The notes below the pieces were generated by a model. That model saw nothing but the letters and a program-made list of their open reading frames with translations. It was not told the DNA's origin and did no database searches. Shown here one piece after another: positions 6,410 to 13,507 of a DNA stretch of 16,665 nucleotides; positions within the stretch are counted from its first letter, which is position 1; each line of letters begins with the position of its first letter. The translations under genes and the position numbers were made by a program. This DNA comes from JBBDYH01 sp040901795 (GTDB lineage Bacteria; Planctomycetota; Planctomycetia; Pirellulales; JALHPA01), in contig JBBDYH010000128.1 in the NCBI GenBank assembly GCA_040901795.1, forward strand, positions 1 through 16,665, in the 5' to 3' direction.

Positions 6410-6976
6410 TCATGTCATGCTGTCGGCAAGCGCACGCCAGTTGTTGCACGACCACTGGAGCGACGGGGGCATGGGATTTACTGCGCTTTTACCTTGGCAC
6501 ATTGCCGCCAGCTTCTTCGCCGCCTCGGCCACGGCGCGGTTGTTCTTTACCCGCGGACCCTCGTTCGATTCGTCCGTAGTCCCGGTCTGTAGGAACTCGA
6601 TCCAGTTCTCCAGTCGGTCTTTGGCAAAGACGAACACCACGCGGTCAAATTGCTCCGGCGTGATGCCCTGTCGCTCCGCCTCGCGCCAGAAATGGGCTTT
6701 GAGCGCATCGCCGGCGGCACAGTCGTGGTCGCAATCGGCCCACACCATCAGCGTCGTGTTGCCACCGGCGTCGAGGCAACTTTTCAGCTCCGCCGGCATC
6801 TTTTCGATCACTGCTTTCCTCCCACCACAGGGCACAAGACGGAGCCTATTGCTTCCGCTCCACGGCCTCAGCCAACTCGGATCCAGTGATTTGATCAGCC
6901 TGTTGATGAACACCTCATCAATGCTTTCTCCTTTTGTACCTTCGCAAAGGCACACAAGCTGAGTTCGGCTAGCCAT
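6410..6976 (-). CDS. TOPRIM-like (DUF4276/RloB-type) protein, partner of the ATPase
   Basis: This is a 188-aa protein with the sparse TOPRIM-type residue set: CEG near the start (Glu12 in LVCLCEGTKGES) and an aspartate pair after a hydrophobic strand (VWADCD, Asp81 and Asp83). FVFAKDRLENWIEFL follows, resembling the 'ped..EsWl' region of DUF4276/DUF4435/RloB proteins. Such proteins pair with AAA/SMC-type ATPases in the OLD, PARIS and RloAB groups, where the TOPRIM-like partner is a nuclease or effector. I chose the ATG at 6976 over 7003 because it overlaps the ATPase stop by only 8 nt and has AGGA upstream; the overlap suggests translational coupling. A nuclease role in phage defence is inferred. 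Confidence 0.8.
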   Translation of the reverse strand: MASRTQLVCLCEGTKGESIDEVFINRLIKSLDPSWLRPWSGSNRLRLVPCGGRKAVIEKMPAELKSCLDAGGNTTLMVWADCDHDCAAGDALKAHFWREAERQGITPEQFDRVVFVFAKDRLENWIEFLQTGTTDESNEGPRVKNNRAVAEAAKKLAAMCQGKSAVNPMPPSLQWSCNNWRALADSMT

Positions 6977-8096
6977 GGGCCCATCCTCGCGCGATCGCCT
7001 CACCGGCGGTCATGCCGTCGGGCACCTTTAGCGGCCCGATCCGCGTAGGCGACGTGTGGTTGTCACGCCACAGATAGCGCCCGTTCTCTTCGCCGGAGTT
7101 CGAGAGAATCTCCGGATGGTGCGAGATCAGGATGAGTTGGTGTTCCTCGTCGAGCAGTTCCCGCATCGCCAGAACCCACGGCTGCAGTTCGGGCAGGCCG
7201 ACAAAGTTGTCCGGCTCGTCGATCAGTACCGTCTTTGCCGCACCGGTCTCCAAGGCCGTCCGTAGCATATACAGCCCGATCAATGCGCGCTCACCGTCCG
7301 AAAGTTGGTCGGAAAACAGCAAGATCGGATCGCCACCTTCCGGCTCGAACCGCAACTGCAGCGCCTTAGTGTTCAGTCCCGCGTCCACCAGCTTAAACGA
7401 ATGGAGATCCGGCCAAATGTCTTTCAGCGAATGCCGAAGGGCGTCGACCCACTCCTGATCCTGGTACAGCGAGCGATACCACGAGATGAGGTTGGTCATT
7501 GATAGGTCTGGGTACTTTGCCTCGGCCTTGCTCTCCCGCTCCATGCCACGCGGGTTGGGGCGAAGGATCAGCAGCCTCGCGATCTCCTCTTGCAGCAAAG
7601 ACAGCTTGCCGATGCTGCCGCGCGGCTGGATGGCCGCGAGCGCCGACTGTCGCCAGTCCAGCGGGAAGCCGGTCTGATTCCCGTCTGCTCTGTGAAAACG
7701 AACCTCCGCCCGCATCGTGTTGGTATCCAAGTCGCGCTCGAACAGCGACTTGCCGTCGCACGTCGCCTTTTCACGGATGATGCGCGGCTTCTCGAAGTCG
7801 GCCTTTTGCTCTAGGTGAAGTAGGTAATCAAAGGCGTGTCCATCGACGCTCAAACTCAGTTCGAACTCCTGGATCGTGCTCTCCATCCAGCGAGCGAACT
7901 CCAAGCGGGGCACGTCCATATCACCCGTCCCGCCCAACACCCCCTCGCCGGTGCCGAGGTTCCGTACGAGGCGCACCGCGTCGAATAGCGAGCTTTTGCC
8001 TGCCCCGTTGGGTCCGCATAGCACACGGAAGGAGTCGAACGTTTCCTCGAAGGCGACCAGACAGCGGAAGTTATTCGCGTAGAGTCGTGTGATCAT
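6969..8096 (-). CDS. AAA/SMC-type ATPase (AAA_21/RecF-like), probable defence ATPase
   Basis: This is a 375-aa cytosolic ATPase with the full ABC/SMC-like set. Walker A is GPNGAGKSS (28-36) after the typical start MITRLYANNFRCL. The signature region is DQLSDGERALIGL, Walker B is TVLIDEPDN, and the H-loop is LILISHHPEIL. There is no long coiled coil, so it is closer to the AAA_15/AAA_21 'OLD-like' group than to true SMC. In that group the ATPase senses a trigger and controls a TOPRIM-like partner; here the partner gene overlaps it by 8 nt. No clear Shine-Dalgarno precedes the ATG. It appears to be the first gene of a three-gene unit (8096 to 5536). Paralogous housekeeping ATPases look similar, so the defence role is inferred from the pairing. 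Confidence 0.9.
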   Translation of the reverse strand: MITRLYANNFRCLVAFEETFDSFRVLCGPNGAGKSSLFDAVRLVRNLGTGEGVLGGTGDMDVPRLEFARWMESTIQEFELSLSVDGHAFDYLLHLEQKADFEKPRIIREKATCDGKSLFERDLDTNTMRAEVRFHRADGNQTGFPLDWRQSALAAIQPRGSIGKLSLLQEEIARLLILRPNPRGMERESKAEAKYPDLSMTNLISWYRSLYQDQEWVDALRHSLKDIWPDLHSFKLVDAGLNTKALQLRFEPEGGDPILLFSDQLSDGERALIGLYMLRTALETGAAKTVLIDEPDNFVGLPELQPWVLAMRELLDEEHQLILISHHPEILSNSGEENGRYLWRDNHTSPTRIGPLKVPDGMTAGEAIARGWAHG

Positions 8097-8338
8097 GCCA
8101 ATATCTTAAGTTGATGCAGAGCGTACGTCCATCGTCCTCATGACGGCGGCGGAAATCTGAGCGGAAGCGCAGCGTCGAGACTATCAGGCCAGTGGAGCAG
8201 CAAGTTCAAAGCGGTCGCAGTGGTAAAGCGTTGGCCGGGCCTTCCGCATTAAGGCACGTGCGACTTGATGGCTTTGTGCACGTTCGACACCTCGTGTGGC
8301 TGGCGCCACTGGACCCAGCCGAGCATCTGGCTTGCCGC
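8097..8338. other. Spacer without a recognisable gene
   Basis: This stretch lies between the ATPase start and the DUF1801 relic. It should contain the promoter of the ATPase unit, read on the minus strand, but I see no convincing -35/-10 pair. Short ORFs here look like shadows. Confidence 0.5.
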
Positions 8339-8512
8339 TCACATTCGTTCGCCGGGCAATTGGCTGGCTTGCTGCAACCAAGCGGCGAATTGAGCTTCGT
8401 CGAGCTGGTCGTCCTCGCGAATGTCGAGGTAGCGCGCACTTCCTCGTGCTTGGACTCGCCAGCGGGGCAGGACGCAGCCACGTGCCGCGGAAGAAAGCCA
8501 GGCGTCATACAG
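8339..8512 (-). pseudogene. DUF1801-type relic 2 (C-terminal fragment, frameshifted)
   Basis: Pieces of one protein occur in different frames: LAFFRGTWLRP, then ESKHEEVR, then RYLDIREDDQLDEAQ and AAWLQQASQLPGERM. Together they match the C-terminal part of DUF1801 proteins ('VKL.FF.G.sL.p.p...k....r.ldI.e.d.lDe'). There is an extra GC in GTGCGCGCTACC, where GTGCGCTACC is expected. The N-terminal two thirds are missing: the fragment begins at the stop codon of the PIN-toxin remnant. It matches 8970-9104 at roughly 80 percent in the same orientation. Confidence 0.8.
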
Positions 8513-8734
8513 TCCCCAGGTGAATGACGAAGGGAAAATCTTTCTGGACGTTCTTGAGAAGCTTGTCGTCCACGGTGACGAACTCGCACCCCTCCCGTTC
8601 CGCCAGGGCAATGTAAAGGCAGTCATGCAAGCCGCTCCGGACCGTTGAAGAGATTTCGGTCGCCCGGAACAAAAATTGATCGTAAGCATGGAGCAGCGGC
8701 GATGAGCCATGAAAGCATCCAGGACGTACTTCAT
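8505..8734 (-). pseudogene. PIN-domain (VapC-type) toxin with internal out-of-frame deletion
   Basis: The start ATG follows the antitoxin stop directly (TGAATG). The frame begins MKYVLDA, the normal first strand of VapC toxins with the first catalytic Asp. It then loses homology. In a different frame the sequence resumes as LLHAYDQFLFRATEISSTVRSGLHDCLYIALAE, then FVTVDDKLL and FPFVIHL, which is the C-terminal half of the same family, including the DxxY/LA and TxDxxL motifs. About 60-75 residues between these parts are gone, so the central acidic residue is missing. A 77-aa ORF from 8738 covers the C-terminal half but lacks the first Asp. It is almost certainly inactive as an RNase. Confidence 0.85.
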
Positions 8735-8932
8735 TCATTCGTCTTCCAGGAGGCTCTCGAATGTCGCATCGTCGATGACGCCGTGACTAAGCCGCAGCTT
8801 TTCTGTGACGTGCGCGGCCCGCTGCTGAACGCGACGAGCTACCTCCGCATCGAGCGGCTCGCGATTGAAAGCATGTCGGACGACTGATTCAAAGTCTGTT
8901 TCGATCGCCGTGATTTTGATGTCGGTGCTCAT
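8735..8932 (-). CDS. VapB-type antitoxin of the broken toxin-antitoxin pair
   Basis: This is a 65-aa protein starting MSTDIKITAIETDFESVV and ending with a helical region (VARRVQQRAAHVTEKL) and an acidic tail (IDDATFESLLEDE), typical of small antitoxins whose C-terminus blocks a PIN toxin. The ATG at 8932 is preferred over an upstream in-frame ATG at 8983. A TATAAT hexamer lies just before 8932, so the longer form would start upstream of the likely transcription start. The gene is intact although its toxin is broken. The specific antitoxin family is not certain. Confidence 0.7.
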   Translation of the reverse strand: MSTDIKITAIETDFESVVRHAFNREPLDAEVARRVQQRAAHVTEKLRLSHGVIDDATFESLLEDE

Positions 8933-8939
8933 GAAAGGC

Positions 8940-8945
8940 ATTATA
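8940..8945 (-). promoter_or_regulatory. -10 box giving a probably leaderless antitoxin mRNA
   Basis: The minus strand reads TATAAT, perfect consensus, with its last base 7 nt before the ATG at 8932. Transcription would begin at or next to the A of the start codon, and no Shine-Dalgarno is present. No good -35 lies at 16-18 nt spacing. Confidence 0.5.
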
Positions 8946-8969
8946 CACGAAACAGCCACGCCGGCGGCT

Positions 8970-9267
8970 TCACAATCGTTCACCGGGCAAGTGGCTGGCT
9001 TGTTTCACCCAACTGGCGAACTGTGCTTCGTCGAGTTGCTCGTCCTCGTGGATGTCGAGGTAGCGGACTTCCTTGTGCTTCGACTCGCCGAGCGGGACAG
9101 GAGGCAGCGATCCCCGGCGCGCCGGGACGGAAAAAGCCAGCTTCACGGTACGTGAAGCAATGAAAGCTGAGGAACCAGCCCTAGCCCTCGACTCAATACA
9201 AGGGCGAGTTCCATTTGACCGCCTTGCGCACGCCGGGGACGGTGCGCACGATGAGCGCATCGAGCCG
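8970..9267 (-). pseudogene. DUF1801-type relic 1, two in-frame stops and a frameshift
   Basis: The relic reads RLDALIVRTVPGVRKAVKWNSPLY, then TGA, VEG, TAG, GWFLSFHCFT in the same frame. A frameshift follows, and another frame gives VKLAF, then GESKHKEVRYLDIHEDEQ, LDEAQFASWVKQASHLPGERL and a stop at 8970. In order these are the core elements of a DUF1801 protein. GGA to TGA and CAG to TAG changes would explain the two stops. The N-terminus is replaced by the hairpin repeat at 9312-9408. It is a clear pseudogene on the same strand as relic 2. Confidence 0.85.
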
Positions 9268-9311
9268 GCGTGGCGGTAGGGCTGATCGCGGCTTGTGGAG
9301 CGTTTCGCGTG

Positions 9312-9408
9312 GAACCCTTTCAGGGTTCGATCGGTTGTTGGGTCGTTGTCCCAGGGTGCGCGGCGGGGCGCCGCGACCCTGGGCTTTGGAGTTCAACGCC
9401 GTTGGCGT
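9312..9408. repeat. REP-like three-hairpin element
   Basis: Three hairpins stand in a row. The first is GAACCCT-TTC-AGGGTTC (9312-9328). The second is a GC-rich stem at 9350-9383 (CCCAGGGT with ACCCTGGG, continued by CGCGGC with GCCGCG, one bulged G). The third is ACGCC-GTT-GGCGT (9396-9408). This layout resembles dispersed palindromic elements common in planctomycete genomes (from memory). An ORF fused to relic 1 starts inside it, but that peptide looks accidental. The following stretch, 9420-9756, holds no gene that I can support. Confidence 0.75.
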
Positions 9409-9577
9409 AGGGGCATGACGTGCGGCGGCTGATGTGCGATGTTTCCTCGATTGAGCAGGATACGCGCCAAAGGTGAAACACCGCCAGCGCCAAGACCTTG
9501 TGATTGTGCAGCAGACGCGAACTTGGTCCGGCTTTCGCTGATTACCCCTGCCTACACCTGGCCACGCCGCCGCGGCA

Positions 9578-9586
9578 TGTTATGAT
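9578..9586 (+). promoter_or_regulatory. Possible extended -10 promoter for the DUF1559 gene
   Basis: TGTTATGAT fits the extended -10 form TGnTATNAT. There is no clear -35. It would give a leader of roughly 160 nt before the DUF1559 start. It is the best candidate in the 340-bp spacer, but weak evidence. Confidence 0.3.
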
Positions 9587-9743
9587 CTCCAGAATGCCGC
9601 CGACCTGTTCGGCCTTGTTCGCCGGCCTTTTCTTGTACCCGACCTATCTGCCGACCTGGTCGCGGCGGCGATTCAGCGAAATGACATTGCCCAGTGCGCC
9701 ATGGCGAACAACATCGTGATCGCCCGCGCCGACCAGCCCAGTA

Positions 9744-9749
9744 AAGGAG
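9744..9749 (+). promoter_or_regulatory. Shine-Dalgarno that decides the DUF1559 start
   Basis: AAGGAG lies 7 nt before the ATG at 9757. An in-frame TTG at 9751 would be only 1 nt away, so the ATG is the real start. Confidence 0.8.
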
Positions 9750-9756
9750 CTTGCTC

Positions 9757-10788
9757 ATGCAGTCATCTCATCTTCGCCGTCGCGCCTTTACGCTCGTCGA
9801 ACTCTTGGTTGTGATTGCGATCATCGGCGTGCTTGTCGCGCTCTTGCTCCCGGCAATCCAGTCGGCACGCGAGGCCGGCCGGCGCACACAGTGCATCAAC
9901 AACTTGAGGAACATCGGACTGGCGTTTGCCAACCATCTGGACGTTCACAAGCAGTATCCCACCGGGGGATGGGGCTGGATCTGGTCGGGCGATCCGGACC
10001 GCGGCTTCGGCCTGCGGCAACCGGGCGGCTGGATGTACAACATCCTGCCGTACATAGAAGAGGGCGCTCTGCATGACTTGGGGAAGGGTTTGCCCGAAGG
10101 AAGTGGGCCAAAGAAAACGGCGGCGCAGAAAGTTGTCCAGACGCCGCTGGCCTGGGCGGTCTGCCCCACCCGCCGGACTGCCGATCTCTTTCCGGTGCCG
10201 TGGGGCGATAATTGCACCAATCCGTGCGTAAATGTTCAGGCGCCACTGCCGGGATGCCTGGCGGCACGTTCCGACTACGTGGTCAACGCCAGCGACCGTG
10301 GCCCCAACGAGCATGGCCCCGGCGGGCCGTCGAGTTACGCCGCGGGAGACAAAGGTAGCTTCTTCTGGCCGAACACGCGCTGTCCGGGCGGCGAACCGGC
10401 CATGTGCGGAATCAGCTTCGAGCGCAGCGCAGTCAAGCTCAAGGACGTGAAGGACGGCGTCAGCAAGACCTATCTGGTGGGCGAGAAGTATCTCAATCGG
10501 CTGAAGTATGGGAGCGGCAACGACGGGGCAGACAACGAGTGGTGGAACGTCGGTTTCGACAACGACATGTATAGGACTGCAGACAAAGAGCCTGCCTCCG
10601 ACGGCCAGGTGCTCAACGCGCAGGGCGTTCCCCTGGACGACTCCAACCGTTATGGCAGCGCCCACGAGCAGGCGTTCCACGTCGTGATGGGCGACGCCTC
10701 GGTCAAGCGGATTCCCTACGAAATCGATATCACCATGCATCGCCGGCTGGCGAATCGGGCCGATGGCCTTCCGGTTCAAGCTCCATAG
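9757..10788 (+). CDS. DUF1559 family protein with prepilin-type N-terminus
   Basis: This is a 343-aa protein, typical length for the planctomycete DUF1559 family. Residues 7-28 are a type IV prepilin/pseudopilin signal: RRRA, a cleavage site before FTLVE (Glu15 at +5 after cleavage), then a hydrophobic helix. This would be processed by a prepilin peptidase and inserted in the inner membrane. The body contains the family's NNLRNIGLAFANH motif and several cysteines (about residues 128-210). Near the C-terminus the H-x9-DG motif appears as His303...Asp313-Ala, so the Gly is changed to Ala. Function is unknown; these proteins occur in tens to hundreds of paralogs per genome and may form surface or fibre structures. 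It stands alone on the plus strand, convergent with the VWA gene. Confidence 0.97.
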   Translation: MQSSHLRRRAFTLVELLVVIAIIGVLVALLLPAIQSAREAGRRTQCINNLRNIGLAFANHLDVHKQYPTGGWGWIWSGDPDRGFGLRQPGGWMYNILPYIEEGALHDLGKGLPEGSGPKKTAAQKVVQTPLAWAVCPTRRTADLFPVPWGDNCTNPCVNVQAPLPGCLAARSDYVVNASDRGPNEHGPGGPSSYAAGDKGSFFWPNTRCPGGEPAMCGISFERSAVKLKDVKDGVSKTYLVGEKYLNRLKYGSGNDGADNEWWNVGFDNDMYRTADKEPASDGQVLNAQGVPLDDSNRYGSAHEQAFHVVMGDASVKRIPYEIDITMHRRLANRADGLPVQAP

Positions 10789-10969
10789 TTCGCTGTTTGA
10801 CCGCGTTTTGCATTGCGCGCTGGCGGCGTAAACGGCCCTCGTTCAGGGGGCAGGGTCAGGGGCAGTGGACATCGATGGAGGGCGCTTTATGGATTCACGA
10901 AGCGGAGCTTCGGGGGTCCCCACGCGGAGCTTGGCCTCGCCCCGCGGGATGAAAATGACCCTCCCCCAG

Positions 10970-10990
10970 CCCCTCCCTCTGAGGGAGGGG
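10970..10990. repeat. Hairpin CCCCTCCCT/AGGGAGGGG
   Basis: A perfect 9-bp stem with a 3-nt loop lies in the 340-bp spacer between two convergent genes. No T-tract follows on either strand, so a classic intrinsic terminator is not supported. Confidence 0.7.
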
Positions 10991-11063
10991 AGTTGTTCAG
11001 CGGAGCTTGGGAACCAGACAACGAGATTCTTCGCTGCGCTCAGAATGACAAGCGGCCGGAATC

Positions 11064-11119
11064 CACTGACAAGCACGGCGCTTGTCAGTGCCACCCAACG
11101 GCAGACAGGAATGTCTGCC
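11064..11119. repeat. Two adjacent perfect hairpins next to the VWA stop codon
   Basis: 11064-11090 has an 11-bp stem (CACTGACAAGC/GCTTGTCAGTG, 5-nt loop). 11100-11119 has an 8-bp stem (GGCAGACA/TGTCTGCC, 4-nt loop). They end 10 nt from the VWA gene's stop on the minus strand, where they could protect or terminate both convergent transcripts, or may simply be dispersed repeats. The remainder of 10789-11128 shows no gene. Confidence 0.7.
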
Positions 11120-11128
11120 CCACGTTAC

Positions 11129-13417
11129 TCAAACAAGTCCCCAGCGCTTGCGGAGGTACCACTCCGCGCAGAGCAGGCCGACCAGGAGGATAAAAAACTC
11201 GGGGCGGTCCCAGGGCGTGTACTTGTCCTGCGACTGGACGATCATCTCCGGCGGTGCTTCTTGCAACTCGCGAAGCAACTCGGGTAGCGACTCGGGAGGG
11301 ACGGCGCGGCCGCGCGGGGCCGTCATTTGCGAAAGCTGCGCGAGCATCATCGGCCGGGCCGAGGCGTTGTCGAGCTCCAGGTCCTGAAAGTGGACCGTGA
11401 AGCGGCCTTCGGCTTTGCCCAGGTCGGTCCCCTCGTGCGAACCGGAAACGACGATCTTGTAATCCCCCGGCTCTTGCGTGTCGAGGATCGCGCCGGTGGC
11501 TTCTTCGCCTTGCCGCGAGAGACGGACGGCTTGCCGCGTGCCGTTGGGAAGAATGACTTCCGCCTCCAGCCGGGCATTGGCGACGATCTCCGGCTCAAGC
11601 GACTTGACGCTGGCTGTGAACTCGACGCGCTGCCCGGGATTGAACCGCCGTTGGCCGAGCCGCACCGTCACGTCACCCGGGCCGGCTTCGTCGACGTGCG
11701 CGAGCCAGAGGATCACTTGCCGCCAGAAGCGCTTGTGAATGGCGTCGAAACCGTGCAAGCGCCATTGGTAAGTCGAGTCGCCGGCGAAGGCCAGCACGCG
11801 GCCGCCGCCCGGCTCAAGGGCCGCCATCAGCACCGCGCCTTTGTCGGTGACCGCCAACGGGCGGGCCGCTTTTTTCAGTTCCCGAAACAGGTTCGCACCC
11901 TTCAGCGGCGGCAGCTTTTGCCACGCCGCCGCGTTCTCGGCCCGCGGCGCAAGCTGCATGAACGGCACATCGTCGAACCGCTTGTCGGGGAGCATTTGGA
12001 CCGGCCCGGGAAGGTGCATGTCCTTTCGCGGCCCGTCTTCGAAGCGTTGTCGGCTGGCGCCCGCCTGGTCGTCGACCTCCAAAGGCAAGATTTGCCGCAG
12101 CGCAGAATTGTTGTATCCGCCCGGCCAAAAGCTGTGGTAGCCGCCAAGCATGATTAGCCCGGCGCCGCGCTCCACGGCTTGGACGAGCGACTTCCAGACT
12201 TCGGCCTCGAATACGGTGGAATCGAGATCGCCAATCATGTAAACGTCGTAGGCGCCAGGTTGGAAGGCGTCGTCGAGGCCCTCACCGAGTCTGACCGGCC
12301 AGTTTTTCGCGCCGCGCTGATCGATGAAGTGAAAATCGACCTGGATGTCCGGCGAAGCCTCGAGCGAACGGCGAATGAACGCCATCTCTTCGCGCGGCCG
12401 CCCCTCCAAATAGAGCACCCGCAGGCCGCCATCGAGCACCGTCACGAACGTGGAGAGCTCGTTGTTGGTCGTAACCAGCTCGCTGACGCCTTCGGGCGGA
12501 ACGGCGCGCAGCGTGAGTTTGCGCTCGCCCGGCATGTCGGGAATAAACGCGGCGTTGATCGGAACGAATTGCGCGTTTTCGTTGGCGCGCGGACGGAGCG
12601 TGGCTATGACCTCCATCTTGCCCGGCGTGGTCTCGAAGAGCACCTGCACGGGTATGTTTTGATTGGCCAGCCCGTCGACGCGCAGTGTCGCAGCAAGAGC
12701 CAGCTCGTTCTTGACATAAACCGTCGGATTGACGAGCAACTCGGTGACGGCCACATCGCGCGATTGACTGGCGGATCGCTCGCGGCCGAAGGCCACCGTA
12801 TACAAGGGCGTACCGAGATCGGCCAGGCGGCGCGTGGCGGTCTGTGGCGGTATGTCGCGCGGCGCGTACGCCTGCTGCGCGCCGTCGCTCGCCAGGATCA
12901 CCGCGGCCAGCCGCTTGCCGGCCTCGCGACGAAGCACATCTTCAAGCGCCGCCCCAATCGCCGACTGTTGTCCCTCCGCTTTTTCGGACAGGGTTGGTTG
13001 GCCGTCATCGAGCTCGACTGCCGCTACGTCGGCGTCGAATTCGTAGACTTTGATTTCGTAGTTGTCCGCTAGGTCACGTAGCTCCGGCACGGAATCTTTC
13101 AGCGTCGCCCGCAGCGCGTTCCAGCGGCTCGTACCACCCGATTCGTCCTCGACTTGCATGCTGCGCGAACGATCGACGAGCACGACGACTGTCGCTGGCA
13201 GCCGCTTCATCTCGGTGAAGATGTACGTCGGCCGCAGCAGCGCGGCAATGACCAGGAGAAAGATCGCGATCCGCAAAGCCAAAAGCGTCCGACGGCGAGG
13301 CGGCGTCATCCGCCGCAACTCGGGACTGAGAAACATGACCGCCGCCAACAGCGCAGCGCCCAATGCCACGACGAGCGTCGTGCTGTTGAAGACCGGGTTG
13401 GCGTACCAGGAGGTCAC
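11129..13417 (-). CDS. VWA / glutamine-amidotransferase-like membrane protein
   Basis: This is a protein of about 762 aa. Two N-terminal membrane helices (roughly residues 13-30 and 46-63) are followed by a VWA domain with an intact MIDAS start (VVVLVDRSRSM, DxSxS) and ASDG further on. The central part reads VLYLEGRPREEMAFIRRSL ... GLIMLGGYHSFWPGG, the glutamine-amidotransferase-like fold common in planctomycete and myxobacterial VWA proteins, apparently without a catalytic Cys triad. A beta-rich region and a C-terminal helix (FFILLVGLLCAEWYL) follow. It is probably part of a membrane complex with the BatA-like and DUF58 proteins. I chose GTG at 13417; a TTG at 13429 lies inside a repeat and has no better ribosome site, so the start is uncertain by 4 codons. 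Confidence 0.88.
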   Translation of the reverse strand: MTSWYANPVFNSTTLVVALGAALLAAVMFLSPELRRMTPPRRRTLLALRIAIFLLVIAALLRPTYIFTEMKRLPATVVVLVDRSRSMQVEDESGGTSRWNALRATLKDSVPELRDLADNYEIKVYEFDADVAAVELDDGQPTLSEKAEGQQSAIGAALEDVLRREAGKRLAAVILASDGAQQAYAPRDIPPQTATRRLADLGTPLYTVAFGRERSASQSRDVAVTELLVNPTVYVKNELALAATLRVDGLANQNIPVQVLFETTPGKMEVIATLRPRANENAQFVPINAAFIPDMPGERKLTLRAVPPEGVSELVTTNNELSTFVTVLDGGLRVLYLEGRPREEMAFIRRSLEASPDIQVDFHFIDQRGAKNWPVRLGEGLDDAFQPGAYDVYMIGDLDSTVFEAEVWKSLVQAVERGAGLIMLGGYHSFWPGGYNNSALRQILPLEVDDQAGASRQRFEDGPRKDMHLPGPVQMLPDKRFDDVPFMQLAPRAENAAAWQKLPPLKGANLFRELKKAARPLAVTDKGAVLMAALEPGGGRVLAFAGDSTYQWRLHGFDAIHKRFWRQVILWLAHVDEAGPGDVTVRLGQRRFNPGQRVEFTASVKSLEPEIVANARLEAEVILPNGTRQAVRLSRQGEEATGAILDTQEPGDYKIVVSGSHEGTDLGKAEGRFTVHFQDLELDNASARPMMLAQLSQMTAPRGRAVPPESLPELLRELQEAPPEMIVQSQDKYTPWDRPEFFILLVGLLCAEWYLRKRWGLV

Positions 13418-13422
13418 GGGAG

Positions 13423-13504
13423 GGTTCAAAGTTCCAGGTTCAAAGTTCCAGGTTCAATGTTCAAACTGTTCTGACCTTGAACCTTTGAACCTTGAACCTG
13501 AAAC
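13423..13504. repeat. 14-nt tandem repeat with inverted arm between the BatA-like and VWA genes
   Basis: GGTTCAAAGTTCCA occurs twice in tandem (13423-13436 and 13437-13450), followed by a third, diverged unit. After a short gap the complement appears at 13475-13504 (words such as TTGAACC), so an imperfect stem of about 25 bp can form. It fills almost the whole spacer and reaches to within 6 nt of the VWA start codon. Confidence 0.85.
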
Positions 13505-13507
13505 CAA

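Noticed and set aside
6129..6455. 108-aa minus-strand frame between the TOPRIM-like and zinc-ribbon genes
   Set aside because: It overlaps the zinc-ribbon frame, and its composition (Arg, His, Ser) looks like an out-of-frame reading.
9763..10779. 338-aa minus-strand open frame opposite the DUF1559 gene
   Set aside because: The DUF1559 protein is unmistakable on the plus strand; the antisense frame has no motif.
10970..11119. Rho-independent terminators for the convergent genes
   Set aside because: The stems are good, but none is followed by a T-tract on either strand, so they are reported as hairpins.
12179..13072. Long plus-strand open frame (297 aa) opposite the VWA gene
   Set aside because: The minus-strand frame has clear VWA domains and membrane helices; the plus frame is a GC-rich antisense shadow with no recognisable motif.
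13423..13504. CRISPR-like repeat array
   Set aside because: The units are 14 nt, directly adjacent without spacers, and followed by their own complement.
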